NCBI RefSeq assembly: GCF_033971885.1
Contig: NZ_JALBUS010000019.1
Span: forward strand, 1 to 40,934
Reading direction: 5' to 3'
Source of the DNA: Absicoccus intestinalis
Lineage (GTDB): Bacteria; Bacillota_I; Bacilli_A; Erysipelotrichales; Erysipelotrichaceae
DNA length: 40,934 nt
The position numbers and the translations under genes were made by a program. A model generated the notes under the pieces. It saw only the letters and a list, made by a program, of their open reading frames with translations. It was not told the DNA's origin and searched no databases. Shown one piece after another: positions 24,861-32,839 of the stretch. Position 1 is the first letter of the stretch. Each line of letters begins with the position of its first letter.

Positions 24861-24870
24861 AAGAACCTCC

Positions 24871-26196
24871 TTATTGGCCACTGATGGCACATTTTGTAAA
24901 GCGAATACTTGGGCTGGCAATTTGATGAAATTGCCAATCGAGATCATTGCCTACTTCGACGACTTTATTCATTAATTCTAAGAAATTGTCTGCAACCGTG
25001 ATCAAGGCAAGCGCATGCTCTTTTTTCCCGTCTTTTACCGTATAGCCGCTGGCTTGTAGCGAAAAATTCCCACTCACAAAATCCAATCCTGCATGTAATC
25101 CTTGCAAATCGGTGATCACTACGCCATCTTTCATTTCTTCGCACAATTCATCCAATGTATATTGGCCAGGCTCAATATAACAATTCATGGGTTGAACGCT
25201 AATGGCACTGGCATATCCAGATTTAAAACCATTTCCGGTGGATTCCATTCCCATGCGATTGCCGCTTTTTGTATCATGCAACATATTGGCAAAAATACCA
25301 TCATTGACAAGAACTTTGGCTTGGGTTGGGCAACCTTCATCATCAAAGTTCGCAATGGTCAGACAATCCGTATTTTGCGGGTCATCAATGATCGTGATCT
25401 TATTGGAAAAGATACGCTCATTTAATTGATCTTTGATGGGTGAAATGCCTTTATAGATCAAATCACCATTAAAGAGATCAATAAAAGATCCAAATAAAGC
25501 GGTCATGGCTTCCTGAGAAAAGATCACAGGGTATTCGCCGGACTTTAATGATGTCGTATGAAGTTTAAATAAAGCTTTATCACACAACTTTTTAACGAAT
25601 TTTTCATGATCAAACTGATCTAAATTCTCAATGATCGCAATTTCATAATCATCTTTAACGACATCCTTTTCACGTACAACAACGCTGGCAACTAAATATT
25701 GAACTTGCGATTGATCGGCCACATGCATGCCATACGAATTAGTAATTTCTCGACTGGATGCGCTTTCTTCCCATCCCAAAGAGGCTACTTGGATCACCCG
25801 AGGATCATAGGCAAGCAATTCTTTTTCCAAGGCCATCAAACATTGTCTGATGGCTTGGGTAGATGGAGCAACCCAGTCTTTTGGTGATTCTACTACATCA
25901 AACGATTCTGGTTTTCGTAAAACATCTTTATCTTTGGTGCTGATGATCTTTGCTTGATCGATCAATTCATCCAATACCGCATCCATTTGGTCATCATTGA
26001 CCTCTTCCATGGCTATATAAGCCATATTTCCTTCATAGATACCACGAATGGAAGTTCCCAGCACATGACTGGTTGTCATCGTATCCATATGACCATCAAA
26101 CCAAGTGATGCTTTTTTCGGTTTGTACACTTTGATAGATTTCAAAAGCTTCGATGCCTTTTTGTAAGGCACGCTTGATCCATTGTTCTTTATTCAC
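24871..26196 (-). CDS. tldE: TldE/PmbA-family partner of the TldD protease
   Basis: The 441-residue protein is a TldE (PmbA)-type subunit: it lacks the HExxxH zinc motif and pairs with TldD to form the protease. Family blocks include YGMHVADQSQVQYLVA near residue 155 and TGNGFKSGYASAISVQPMN near residue 323. In E. coli the pair matures microcin B17 and degrades the CcdA antitoxin. The start is GTG at 26196, which overlaps the end of tldD by 8 bases and sits 8 bases after AGGAGG. Confidence 0.9.
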   Translation of the reverse strand: MNKEQWIKRALQKGIEAFEIYQSVQTEKSITWFDGHMDTMTTSHVLGTSIRGIYEGNMAYIAMEEVNDDQMDAVLDELIDQAKIISTKDKDVLRKPESFDVVESPKDWVAPSTQAIRQCLMALEKELLAYDPRVIQVASLGWEESASSREITNSYGMHVADQSQVQYLVASVVVREKDVVKDDYEIAIIENLDQFDHEKFVKKLCDKALFKLHTTSLKSGEYPVIFSQEAMTALFGSFIDLFNGDLIYKGISPIKDQLNERIFSNKITIIDDPQNTDCLTIANFDDEGCPTQAKVLVNDGIFANMLHDTKSGNRMGMESTGNGFKSGYASAISVQPMNCYIEPGQYTLDELCEEMKDGVVITDLQGLHAGLDFVSGNFSLQASGYTVKDGKKEHALALITVADNFLELMNKVVEVGNDLDWQFHQIASPSIRFTKCAISGQ

Positions 26197-27577
26197 TGGT
26201 CGTACCTCCTACTGTAATACGGGAAACGCGAATAGCTGGTTGACCAACATCCACAGGAATGGAACCACTGATGGAACCACACATGCCTTGACCACGTTCT
26301 AAATTATCGCTGACTTTGTCAATATTCATTAAGATTTCAGCACCAGTACCAATCAAAGAAGCACCTTTGACCGGATCGGTAATCTTGCCGTCTTCAATCA
26401 AATAGCCTTCATTGACCGCAAAATTAAATTCACCGGTTTGTGGATTCACCGATCCACCACCCATTTTTTTCGCATATAGACCTTTTTTGATACCGACAAA
26501 CATGGATTCGAAAGAATCGGTACCAGGAGCAATGTACGTATTGGACATTCGACTGGTTGGTTCAAATTTATACGATTGACGACGAGCGGATCCAGTGGAT
26601 GCCATTCCCATGCGACGGCCATTCAGACGATCAACCATATACGATTGTAAGATACCATCTTTGATCAAGACACGACGCGTTTGTGGATTTCCTTCATCAT
26701 CAATGTTTTCAGAACCCCATCCATTCGGAATGGTTCCATCATCAATAGCTGTTACTTTTGTACTGGCAATTTGTTGGCCTAATTGATTCGCAAAAACACT
26801 TTGGTTCTTGGATACAGCGGTGGCTTCCAAGGCATGGCCACATGCTTCATGGAAAATCACGCCGCCAAATCCATTATCAATAATGACAGGCATTTGGCCG
26901 GATGGACAATCTTTGGCTGCCAACATCACGATTGCGATTCGTGCTGCTTCTTTTCCAATCTGTTCCGGTGTGATGGTTTCAAAATATTCCAGGCCACTGC
27001 TGGCACCGGGTCCATAGAAACCAGACTGCATATTGTCTGCTTCATTGGCATACGCGGAACAAACCAAACGACATCGAGTTCGCGTATCTTGTACCAGTTT
27101 TCCTTCACTATTGGAAATTTGAACATGTTGACGAACAGATAAGAGTCCGGTTTGGGTCTTTGATACGCGTGGATCATATTGTTTTGCGGCGGTATCCATT
27201 CGCTGGATCAATGCCACTTTATCCGCTAATTTCGCATCGATGGGATCAATTTTTACGATATGTTTATTTTCAATGGTTTCTGGATGCAAAGAAATCCTAT
27301 CATCCGATTCTTTACGGCCAAAACCATCTCGCAACGAATCCACCAATTCATTGAGTGATTCCATGCTTGTATCGTTTGTATACCCGTATACGGATTGTAC
27401 ACCTTGATACAAACGAATCCCAACACCCGCTTTTTGGGTGCGATTTACACGTTCGACTTCATCATTGGTCATGGAAATATTTTCATTTGTGCCTTCTTCT
27501 TCAAAGATTTCGGCAAAATCTGCTAAAGAATGCATGGCACGTGTTAAAAGAGCTTCTAATTGTTCTTTTTTAAGCAT
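26189..27577 (-). CDS. tldD: TldD metalloprotease
   Basis: The 462-residue protein carries the TldD zinc motif HEACGH with His243, Glu244 and His248, in GGVIFHEACGHALEA. The C-terminal domain holds GGTSVNPQTGEFNF-like sequence and a cysteine-glycine turn (GMCGSISGSIPVDVGQP) that supplies a third metal ligand in the family. TldD-TldE cleave peptides, often unstructured or ribosomally made modified ones. The ATG at 27577 has an AGGTG site. It heads the operon tldD-tldE-sseB-like-telA, driven by a TATAAT promoter that faces the surface-protein gene. Confidence 0.94.
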   Translation of the reverse strand: MLKKEQLEALLTRAMHSLADFAEIFEEEGTNENISMTNDEVERVNRTQKAGVGIRLYQGVQSVYGYTNDTSMESLNELVDSLRDGFGRKESDDRISLHPETIENKHIVKIDPIDAKLADKVALIQRMDTAAKQYDPRVSKTQTGLLSVRQHVQISNSEGKLVQDTRTRCRLVCSAYANEADNMQSGFYGPGASSGLEYFETITPEQIGKEAARIAIVMLAAKDCPSGQMPVIIDNGFGGVIFHEACGHALEATAVSKNQSVFANQLGQQIASTKVTAIDDGTIPNGWGSENIDDEGNPQTRRVLIKDGILQSYMVDRLNGRRMGMASTGSARRQSYKFEPTSRMSNTYIAPGTDSFESMFVGIKKGLYAKKMGGGSVNPQTGEFNFAVNEGYLIEDGKITDPVKGASLIGTGAEILMNIDKVSDNLERGQGMCGSISGSIPVDVGQPAIRVSRITVGGTTSE

Positions 27578-27601
27578 TTTTTCACCTCATTCTATCCCAC
27601 T

Positions 27602-27645
27602 ATTATAGCGTATCCTTTGAAGGATGCAATGTGAGACGCTATAAT
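27602..27645. promoter_or_regulatory. Interlocked divergent promoters of tldD and the surface protein
   Basis: ATTATAGCGT (27602-27611) and ACGCTATAAT (27636-27645) are a perfect 10-base inverted repeat. They hold the minus and plus -10 boxes. The plus promoter is TTGAAG-17-TATAAT and the minus promoter is TTGCAT-16-TATAAT; their -35 boxes lie side by side. ATCCTT-TG-AAGGAT (27612-27625) is a palindrome in the middle. One regulator bound there could control both directions. Confidence 0.75.
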
Positions 27646-27701
27646 AAGAATGCAATATTGTTGTCCTATCAACATTTTTGCTAGAAAGGAGAAGAATACC
27701 C

Positions 27702-29321
27702 ATGAAAACACAATCAAGACATTATTTTCCGTTATTAATTTTCTGCGTTGCCTTTGGTCTGCTGTTTTCTATTTTGACGGTTTCTTCTACCATCCATGCG
27801 GAAGAAGCAGAACCGGTCGCTACAGAAACAACAAACACAACTGTAGAAGCAACAACAGAAGATACATCCAATGCCAATGTTCAGACAACCGATACAACGA
27901 CTACTGAAGAAAATACCACAACATCGGCTAATGACCCCATAAAGATCGAATACAACGAGGCTACCCAAATCCATTCGGCTGAAAATGGAAATATTATTCT
28001 TTATTGCATGAATGATGCACTCCATTGGCCCCATGATACGCCAACGTATCAGACACCTACTTATACGTATGTCAATATCGATACGACCAATTTAAGTCCA
28101 GCATTGATCCAGAAAATTCAGACTTTATTATATGCGGGCTATCCATACAATGGTCTAAATCTATACAAGGTTGTCTCGGACCCCGTGATCATGTCTGAAA
28201 GTGAATTCACTACCTTGCTGAGTCCACCGGATTGGCTTCGTTCTGATTTCTATAACACACTAGGTGATACCATATTTACATATGATGACTACAAAAATAA
28301 AACGGAAAACTATCAAAAGTTGGTACAGTTTACAACAGAAATGGCATCGTATTATGGTTCCACTACCCCTTCGAGCCATAGCTATGCAGATATCACCAAT
28401 ACATCGTTCTACAATGCGATTTACTATATGTTATATTCAGACAATCCTTTGGAATATTATAGTAGAGAATTCGGTACCGACTATGCCGTTACCGAAGAAC
28501 AGGCATATACAAGCACCGCTTATGCACTATGGAAATTGATGTATGATAATGGCATTACCAACAACAACATTTCGGATGTTTCTCGTTATCCATTAGCTGT
28601 AAAATTATTGAATGCATCTGCCACTCTATTAAGTGAAGAACCATCTTCAGATCAGATCAAAGTTGTCGGTGATACAACCTTCCGCTACAATAAAGCCGAT
28701 GGCAAATGGTACACCGGAATATTGACATTACAAGTACCTGATACATACTATGGTGATTTCACTTTAACATTACCTTCTGGTATCGAAACCACAACAGGTA
28801 CTACTTCGATCACAAATAATGGCTCGTTTGTCTTAGTATCCCAAGAAGAACCTTCCAAAGATACATCGATGGAATTGGCTTCTACTTTAGCTTATGTATA
28901 TGGTAAGGCCCGTGTGTATATTCCTGCCGCTGGTGCAAAAGCCTCCGATGGAAAAGGTTTCCAAAACATGGTTGGTGCCATGATCCAACAAAAGAAGATT
29001 GCAGCTACAACGGCACTATCGGTTGAACCATATACAGAAGATCCAGGAACAGACCCAAGTACAGATCCAAGTACAGACCCTAGTACAGACCCTAGTACAG
29101 ATCCAAGTACAGATCCAAGTACAGATCCAGGTACGACCCCTAGTACCCAAGATCCAGCATCAAAAACAGAACAAATCAATGACGAAAAAGAAACAAAAAC
29201 GGTTCAATCCGTTGCAACAACCTCCGTACAAACAAGTACACAAACACATATTCTTGGTTCTTTCTTTGGTCTTTTGATTACCACAATGGGCCTTATGTTT
29301 ATTACCAAACGAAATCATTAA
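27702..29321 (+). CDS. Cell-surface protein with a thioester-like (TQxA) domain lacking the Gln
   Basis: The 539-residue protein has a signal peptide (about 1-33) and a Thr/Glu-rich linker. Next is a domain like the Cys-Gln thioester adhesins (about 80-290), with the Cys in ILYCMN (Cys102) and the helix TAYALWKL (about 272-279). The usual pattern is T-Q-x-A-I/L-W, so the bond-forming Gln is replaced by Ala273. A beta-rich domain (about 310-430) follows, then a DPST repeat stalk and a C-terminal tail with a hydrophobic stretch and TKRNH. The sortase motif is not a normal LPxTG; VQTST or STQT precedes the hydrophobic part. ATG 27702 has AAGGAG upstream. Confidence 0.8.
   Translation: MKTQSRHYFPLLIFCVAFGLLFSILTVSSTIHAEEAEPVATETTNTTVEATTEDTSNANVQTTDTTTTEENTTTSANDPIKIEYNEATQIHSAENGNIILYCMNDALHWPHDTPTYQTPTYTYVNIDTTNLSPALIQKIQTLLYAGYPYNGLNLYKVVSDPVIMSESEFTTLLSPPDWLRSDFYNTLGDTIFTYDDYKNKTENYQKLVQFTTEMASYYGSTTPSSHSYADITNTSFYNAIYYMLYSDNPLEYYSREFGTDYAVTEEQAYTSTAYALWKLMYDNGITNNNISDVSRYPLAVKLLNASATLLSEEPSSDQIKVVGDTTFRYNKADGKWYTGILTLQVPDTYYGDFTLTLPSGIETTTGTTSITNNGSFVLVSQEEPSKDTSMELASTLAYVYGKARVYIPAAGAKASDGKGFQNMVGAMIQQKKIAATTALSVEPYTEDPGTDPSTDPSTDPSTDPSTDPSTDPSTDPGTTPSTQDPASKTEQINDEKETKTVQSVATTSVQTSTQTHILGSFFGLLITTMGLMFITKRNH
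29040..29147 (+). repeat. 12-bp tandem repeat encoding a DPST stalk
   Basis: Nine tandem units of 12 bases encode DPGT, six DPST, DPGT and TPST. Two synonymous forms alternate (GATCCAAGTACA and GACCCTAGTACA), so the array may have grown by copying of blocks. It forms the wall-spanning stalk of the surface protein. The copy number may vary between strains. Confidence 0.9.
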
Positions 29322-29325
29322 CATG

Positions 29326-29350
29326 CCTCCACTTTGGTGGAGGTCTTTTT
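29326..29350 (+). terminator. Intrinsic terminator after the surface protein
   Basis: CCTCCAC and GTGGAGG form a perfect 7-bp stem with a 4-base loop, followed by TCTTTTT. Confidence 0.9.
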
Positions 29351-29382
29351 TATAAAGAATGCCGATGACAAAATGCCATCGG
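29351..29382 (-). terminator. Weak terminator after dxs
   Basis: On the minus strand CCGATG (29382-29377) pairs with CATCGG (29367-29362) across 9 bases. The tail is ATTCTTTATA, a poor U-run. It lies 7 bases past the dxs stop. Confidence 0.45.
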
Positions 29383-29388
29383 TAGTTC

Positions 29389-31143
29389 TTATATCATTTG
29401 TTTGATCTCTTCTATGATTTGTGGAGTTGTCATACCCAGTTCTTCTAATAGTTTTGCTGGATCATATCGATCATAGAAAACTTTTTGGAGCCCATAGTTT
29501 TTTACTTTCATCGGTTTGGCACCATAGAAGCGACTGATCTTTTCACCAAAACCGCCATCCAATACCCCATCTTCTAAGGTAATGATCAACTCATGATTGA
29601 TTTGAAGATTTTCCAACAAATCTTCATCCACACTGGAAGCAATGCGTGGATTGATCAACGTGGGTTGAAAACCAAATTCATTTTCGATTGCTTGAGCTAA
29701 TTCTTGACCTTTTTGATAAAAATCACCCAACGCGAGGATAGCTATTTTTTCACCTTGTTGTTCGATACGATACTTTAGATCAACATAGTTTGTATCTACT
29801 GCACGATGCGTTAGCCCATTTCCCGGAATCAAGATCAAGATAGGATCTTCCGTTTGATTCACCGACCAATCTAACATCGTTTGGTATTCTTCTTGACAAG
29901 TTGGCGCCAATACGACCAAATTGGGAATATTAATAAAAGTGGATAAACCAAAAATACCTAAATGCGTCACATCCGTCAAACCATCAAATGAAGAGAAATT
30001 CATGACCATGGTCACTGGACTGTTGTTGATACAAATATCTTGGGAAATTTGATCATACGCTCTTTGAAGAAATGTCATATTCGTGATGACCAATGGTTTG
30101 CCGCCATTACGAGCAACACCTGAAGCAATGGAAACAGCTGCTTCTTCACTAATGCCTGTATCTAGATATTGATCTTTTAATTGTGCCCTTTGTTCAGGTT
30201 GTAATCCAATGGCACCCGGCATGGCCGGCGTGATCACAATAAATTCGGGATCCATTTTCGCTTTATCCAAAATATAGTTTTGTGTTAAAGTTAAATAATT
30301 TTCTTCTGGACCAAAATCAACAGTAGGCAACCCCGTTTTTCGATCAAATGGCATACACCAATGCCAAGCTTCTTTGTTTTGTTCGGCAAACGCATATCCT
30401 TTACCTTTTTGCGTATGGATGTGAACCACAATTGGATGATCGATGTCCTTTACTTTCGTTAATACTGCGATCATTGATTCGACATCATTGCCATTCTCTT
30501 CATAGATATAATCCAAACCCAATGTTTTAAAGATATTGTTAGGGCTAGTTCCCTTTGATATGCGAAGATCCTGCAAGCTCTTGTAGAGACCACCATGCGT
30601 TTCTGCAATTGCCATTTCGTTATCATTCACAAGAATAATAAAGTTGGAATGCATTTCACCAGCCACATTCAAACCAGCCATGGCTTGTCCACCACTCAAA
30701 GAACCGTCACCAATGACGGCAACGATATTTTCTTCTGTTCCTTTCAAATCGCGTGCCTTTGCCAATCCCAGTGCTAAAGTGATCGAAGTCGATGTATGCC
30801 CCACATTAAAGAAATCATGTTCACTTTCATTGGGATTGGTATAACCTGAATCTTCCACAAAATGAGCATCATCGACATAGCCTTGCCAACGGCCCGTCAA
30901 CATCTTGTGAGGATAGGCTTGGTGCGACACATCAAAGACAAACTTGTCTTTGGGAGAATCAAACACATAGTGCATGGCAATTTCTGCTTCAACCATCCCA
31001 AAATTCGGGCCAAAATGACCTCCTATTTTGGTAAGACGGTTAAATAAAGCCTCGCGCATTTCCGTAGATAATGTATGCAATTGATCTATCGATAGTTTTT
31101 TTACATCTTCTGGACCTGAAATTGTTTGTAAAAGTTCGTACAT
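29389..31143 (-). CDS. dxs: 1-deoxy-D-xylulose-5-phosphate synthase (short Dxs-like form)
   Basis: Dxs joins pyruvate and glyceraldehyde 3-phosphate with thiamine diphosphate to start the MEP isoprenoid path. The 584-residue protein has KIGGHFGPNFGMVEAEIAMHYVF near residue 39, DVSHQAYPHKMLTGR near 74, and the ThDP motif GDGSLSGGQAMAGLN near 145. The transketolase central domain and C-terminal domain follow, with the YDRYDPAKLLEELGM end. It is shorter than the usual 620-residue Dxs; some Firmicutes carry this short paralogue, whose role may differ. No other MEP gene is near. It follows hxlR in the same direction and has its own promoter with a palindrome. Confidence 0.85.
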   Translation of the reverse strand: MYELLQTISGPEDVKKLSIDQLHTLSTEMREALFNRLTKIGGHFGPNFGMVEAEIAMHYVFDSPKDKFVFDVSHQAYPHKMLTGRWQGYVDDAHFVEDSGYTNPNESEHDFFNVGHTSTSITLALGLAKARDLKGTEENIVAVIGDGSLSGGQAMAGLNVAGEMHSNFIILVNDNEMAIAETHGGLYKSLQDLRISKGTSPNNIFKTLGLDYIYEENGNDVESMIAVLTKVKDIDHPIVVHIHTQKGKGYAFAEQNKEAWHWCMPFDRKTGLPTVDFGPEENYLTLTQNYILDKAKMDPEFIVITPAMPGAIGLQPEQRAQLKDQYLDTGISEEAAVSIASGVARNGGKPLVITNMTFLQRAYDQISQDICINNSPVTMVMNFSSFDGLTDVTHLGIFGLSTFINIPNLVVLAPTCQEEYQTMLDWSVNQTEDPILILIPGNGLTHRAVDTNYVDLKYRIEQQGEKIAILALGDFYQKGQELAQAIENEFGFQPTLINPRIASSVDEDLLENLQINHELIITLEDGVLDGGFGEKISRFYGAKPMKVKNYGLQKVFYDRYDPAKLLEELGMTTPQIIEEIKQMI

Positions 31144-31145
31144 AA

Positions 31146-31169
31146 GATACCTCCTGGAACGTATCTTAT
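31146..31169 (-). promoter_or_regulatory. Hairpin around the dxs ribosome binding site
   Basis: AAGATAC and GTATCTT flank a 10-base loop, with the AGGAGG site split between the loop and the right arm, just before the ATG. It could mask the ribosome site of dxs mRNA. The stem is 7 bp and A/T-rich, so the effect may be small. Confidence 0.4.
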
Positions 31170-31193
31170 GACTTAAAGGATACTTTAAGTCAA
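31163..31193 (-). promoter_or_regulatory. dxs promoter overlapped by a 10-bp-arm palindrome
   Basis: TGACTTAAAG and CTTTAAGTCA, 4 bases apart (31169-31192), form a perfect palindrome. The minus -35 TTGACT (31193-31188) lies in one arm, and TAAGAT (31168-31163) follows after 19 bases. The right arm holds the hxlR stop codon. This looks like a repressor site on a promoter, with the HxlR protein as one candidate ligand. Confidence 0.55.
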
Positions 31194-31537
31194 GCCTTTT
31201 TCTTCAAATATTCAATATAGGCATTGCCCCATTGTTCAATACTCGCCAAGACAATATGAAATTCTTTGCCAATATCAGTCAATGTATATTCCACTCGTGG
31301 TGGGACTTCCGGATAAATGGTTCGAAGGATCAGGCCTTCTTCTTCCATCTTTTTCAATTGACTGGATAGAGTCGCTTGGGTGATATCAATGCTCCTTCTT
31401 AATTCGCCAAATCGTTTGGGTCCTTCATTCAATTCGTGCATGATCAAGATGACCCATTTCCCTTTTAATAGTTGTTGTGCAGTCACAAAGGGACATTTTC
31501 CAAATTCGCCTGCAGTTTGACATGTTTCTTTTTTCAT
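31190..31537 (-). CDS. HxlR-family winged-helix regulator with an N-terminal Cys6
   Basis: The 115-residue protein is a compact HxlR/MarR-like winged helix. The core runs LLKGKWVILIMHELNEGPKRFGELRR and then ITQATLSSQLKKMEEEGLI, the recognition helix, with the wing near YPEVPPRVEYTLT. It begins MKKETC; Cys6 is in the position used for quinone and diamide sensing by YodB/CatR of Bacillus subtilis. A second Cys is at 15. It is divergent from an extradiol dioxygenase gene, as YodB/CatR regulators often control quinone-detoxifying enzymes. Control by this protein is inferred. A TTGGAGAACAA site precedes the ATG. Confidence 0.88.
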   Translation of the reverse strand: MKKETCQTAGEFGKCPFVTAQQLLKGKWVILIMHELNEGPKRFGELRRSIDITQATLSSQLKKMEEEGLILRTIYPEVPPRVEYTLTDIGKEFHIVLASIEQWGNAYIEYLKKKA

Positions 31538-31588
31538 TTGTTCTCCAATAGTTCATAAAAAGATACTAAGTTGCGTAAAAAATCCTAC

Positions 31589-31617
31589 TTGTTGCTTATA
31601 GTGTAAATAAGTATAAT
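31589..31617 (+). promoter_or_regulatory. Promoter of the dioxygenase gene
   Basis: TTGTTG (31589-31594), a 17-base spacer and a perfect TATAAT (31612-31617) lie in the hxlR-dioxygenase gap. AGTATA-TTTTT-TATACT (31628-31644) follows directly before the AGGAGG site and may form a leader hairpin or operator. Confidence 0.65.
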
Positions 31618-31657
31618 CTTTTTATCAAGTATATTTTTTATACTAGGAGGACCCTTT

Positions 31658-32422
31658 ATGAAAATGCCTGTTATATTTTCTGGACATGGAAGTCCGATGG
31701 TTGCCATCGAAAACAATGAAATTACCCAAACGATGAATGCCATTGGCGATTCGATTGAAAAGCCCAAAGCTATCTTAGCCATCTCCGCCCATTGGTATAC
31801 CGATCATACATCGATTCAAAGTGTGGCACATCCAAAACAAATTTATGATATGTATGGTTTTCCCAAAGAATTGTATGAACTACAATATCCCGTTTCTGGT
31901 TCTGCGCCGTTGACTGAATCCGTACGTTCTTTACTTGGAACGGAGGTTACGATCGATGATACATGGGGCATTGACCATGGCACGTGGTCGGTCTTGGTTC
32001 ATATGTTTCCCAAAGCCGATATTCCCGTGGTTCAGTTATCGGTAAATCGTCATCTAGATCCGCAACAAAGCTATGCACTCGGTCAAAAATTAGAACCTTT
32101 ACGTGATCAGGGCTATTTGATCTTTGGCAGTGGAAACGTCGTTCATAATCTTGGTCGGGTAGAATGGGACAATCCCGATGGTACAGAAATGACCCATCGA
32201 TTCAATGATGCCATCACTCATGCGGTTGAATCCCACGATCATGCATCAATCATTCATTATGATACTCTTCCTGATGCGGTCTATGCCGTACCAACACCCG
32301 ATCACTTCTTACCTTTGTTGTATTGTTTAGGCGCTGCTGGAAACGATCCAGTAACAGTATTTAATAATGTTTGTAACCTAGGCTCCATGGCCATGACGGG
32401 TTATGTATTTGGAAAAAAGTAG
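31658..32422 (+). CDS. Class III extradiol ring-cleavage dioxygenase (YgiD/LigB type)
   Basis: The 254-residue protein belongs to the LigB-like class III extradiol dioxygenases, near YgiD (4,5-DOPA dioxygenase). Metal-binding and catalytic histidines are visible in FSGHGSPM (near residue 10), ISAHWY (near 46), and DDTWGIDHGTWSVL (near 107). GSGNVVHNL lies near residue 168. The substrate could be catechols or a quinol; it is not shown by sequence. The ATG follows AGGAGG. The gene is divergent from an HxlR regulator, which suggests induction by quinone-like compounds. Confidence 0.87.
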   Translation: MKMPVIFSGHGSPMVAIENNEITQTMNAIGDSIEKPKAILAISAHWYTDHTSIQSVAHPKQIYDMYGFPKELYELQYPVSGSAPLTESVRSLLGTEVTIDDTWGIDHGTWSVLVHMFPKADIPVVQLSVNRHLDPQQSYALGQKLEPLRDQGYLIFGSGNVVHNLGRVEWDNPDGTEMTHRFNDAITHAVESHDHASIIHYDTLPDAVYAVPTPDHFLPLLYCLGAAGNDPVTVFNNVCNLGSMAMTGYVFGKK

Positions 32423-32444
32423 GATACGTGCACCCTACTTTTTT
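32413..32444. terminator. Bidirectional terminator holding both stop codons
   Basis: AAAAAAGTAGG pairs perfectly with CCTACTTTTTT over 11 bp with a 10-base loop. T-runs occur on both strands. The dioxygenase TAG (32420-32422) and the DUF3021 TAG (32437-32435) both lie in the stem. Confidence 0.9.
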
Positions 32445-32830
32445 AATTGTTGATTAATTTTTTTGGCTTCTTTTCGATAATGACGATCAAATCCAATCCA
32501 AATGAAGATGGAAATGCCCATTTCTACAAATATGCTCACAAAATCGGTAAACCATCCCACCAGATATCCGGTAATCAAAAGGATCGCGCAGCCAATGCCC
32601 AAATGAAAGAGCACTTGCATGGCATACGGAATTTCTTCTTTTTCATAGATCATGCTTGGTAAGCCAAAGCCTAATCCAACAATAATGGATCCCACTGCCA
32701 TTTTTGTGTATTGATAGTTTTCCAACGGCAAGATTCCCTGGTTTGTTTGATCAAATACGATGCCAATGATGATAAAAATGAGAGTGGCTGTACTTACACC
32801 AATCCAACTGGATTTCATGACTTGTTTCAT
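32435..32830 (-). CDS. DUF3021-family membrane protein
   Basis: The 131-residue protein has four predicted membrane helices (about 10-27, 45-62, 70-90 and 96-115) and a basic tail. This is the DUF3021 pattern. Such proteins are commonly encoded with LytTR regulators and are thought to modulate them; the mechanism is unknown. A GGAGG site lies before the ATG, 10 bases after the LytTR stop. The C-terminal codons contribute to a terminator stem. Confidence 0.8.
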   Translation of the reverse strand: MKQVMKSSWIGVSTATLIFIIIGIVFDQTNQGILPLENYQYTKMAVGSIIVGLGFGLPSMIYEKEEIPYAMQVLFHLGIGCAILLITGYLVGWFTDFVSIFVEMGISIFIWIGFDRHYRKEAKKINQQLKK

Positions 32831-32839
32831 ATTGACCTC

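Noticed and set aside
24861..24947. N-terminal extension of the SseB-like protein
   Set aside because: It would overlap the tldE-like gene, and a strong AAGGAGG site sits before ATG 24860.
29040..29147. CRISPR-like array
   Set aside because: Units are 12 bases, directly tandem, in frame and without spacers; they encode a protein stalk.
28999..29277. 92-residue Gln/Val-rich frame in the stalk repeat
   Set aside because: It is a shadow of the 12-bp repeat in another frame, with no ribosome site.
31169..31192. Terminator of hxlR
   Set aside because: The minus strand has no T-run after the stem, and the palindrome covers a promoter, so an operator is more likely.
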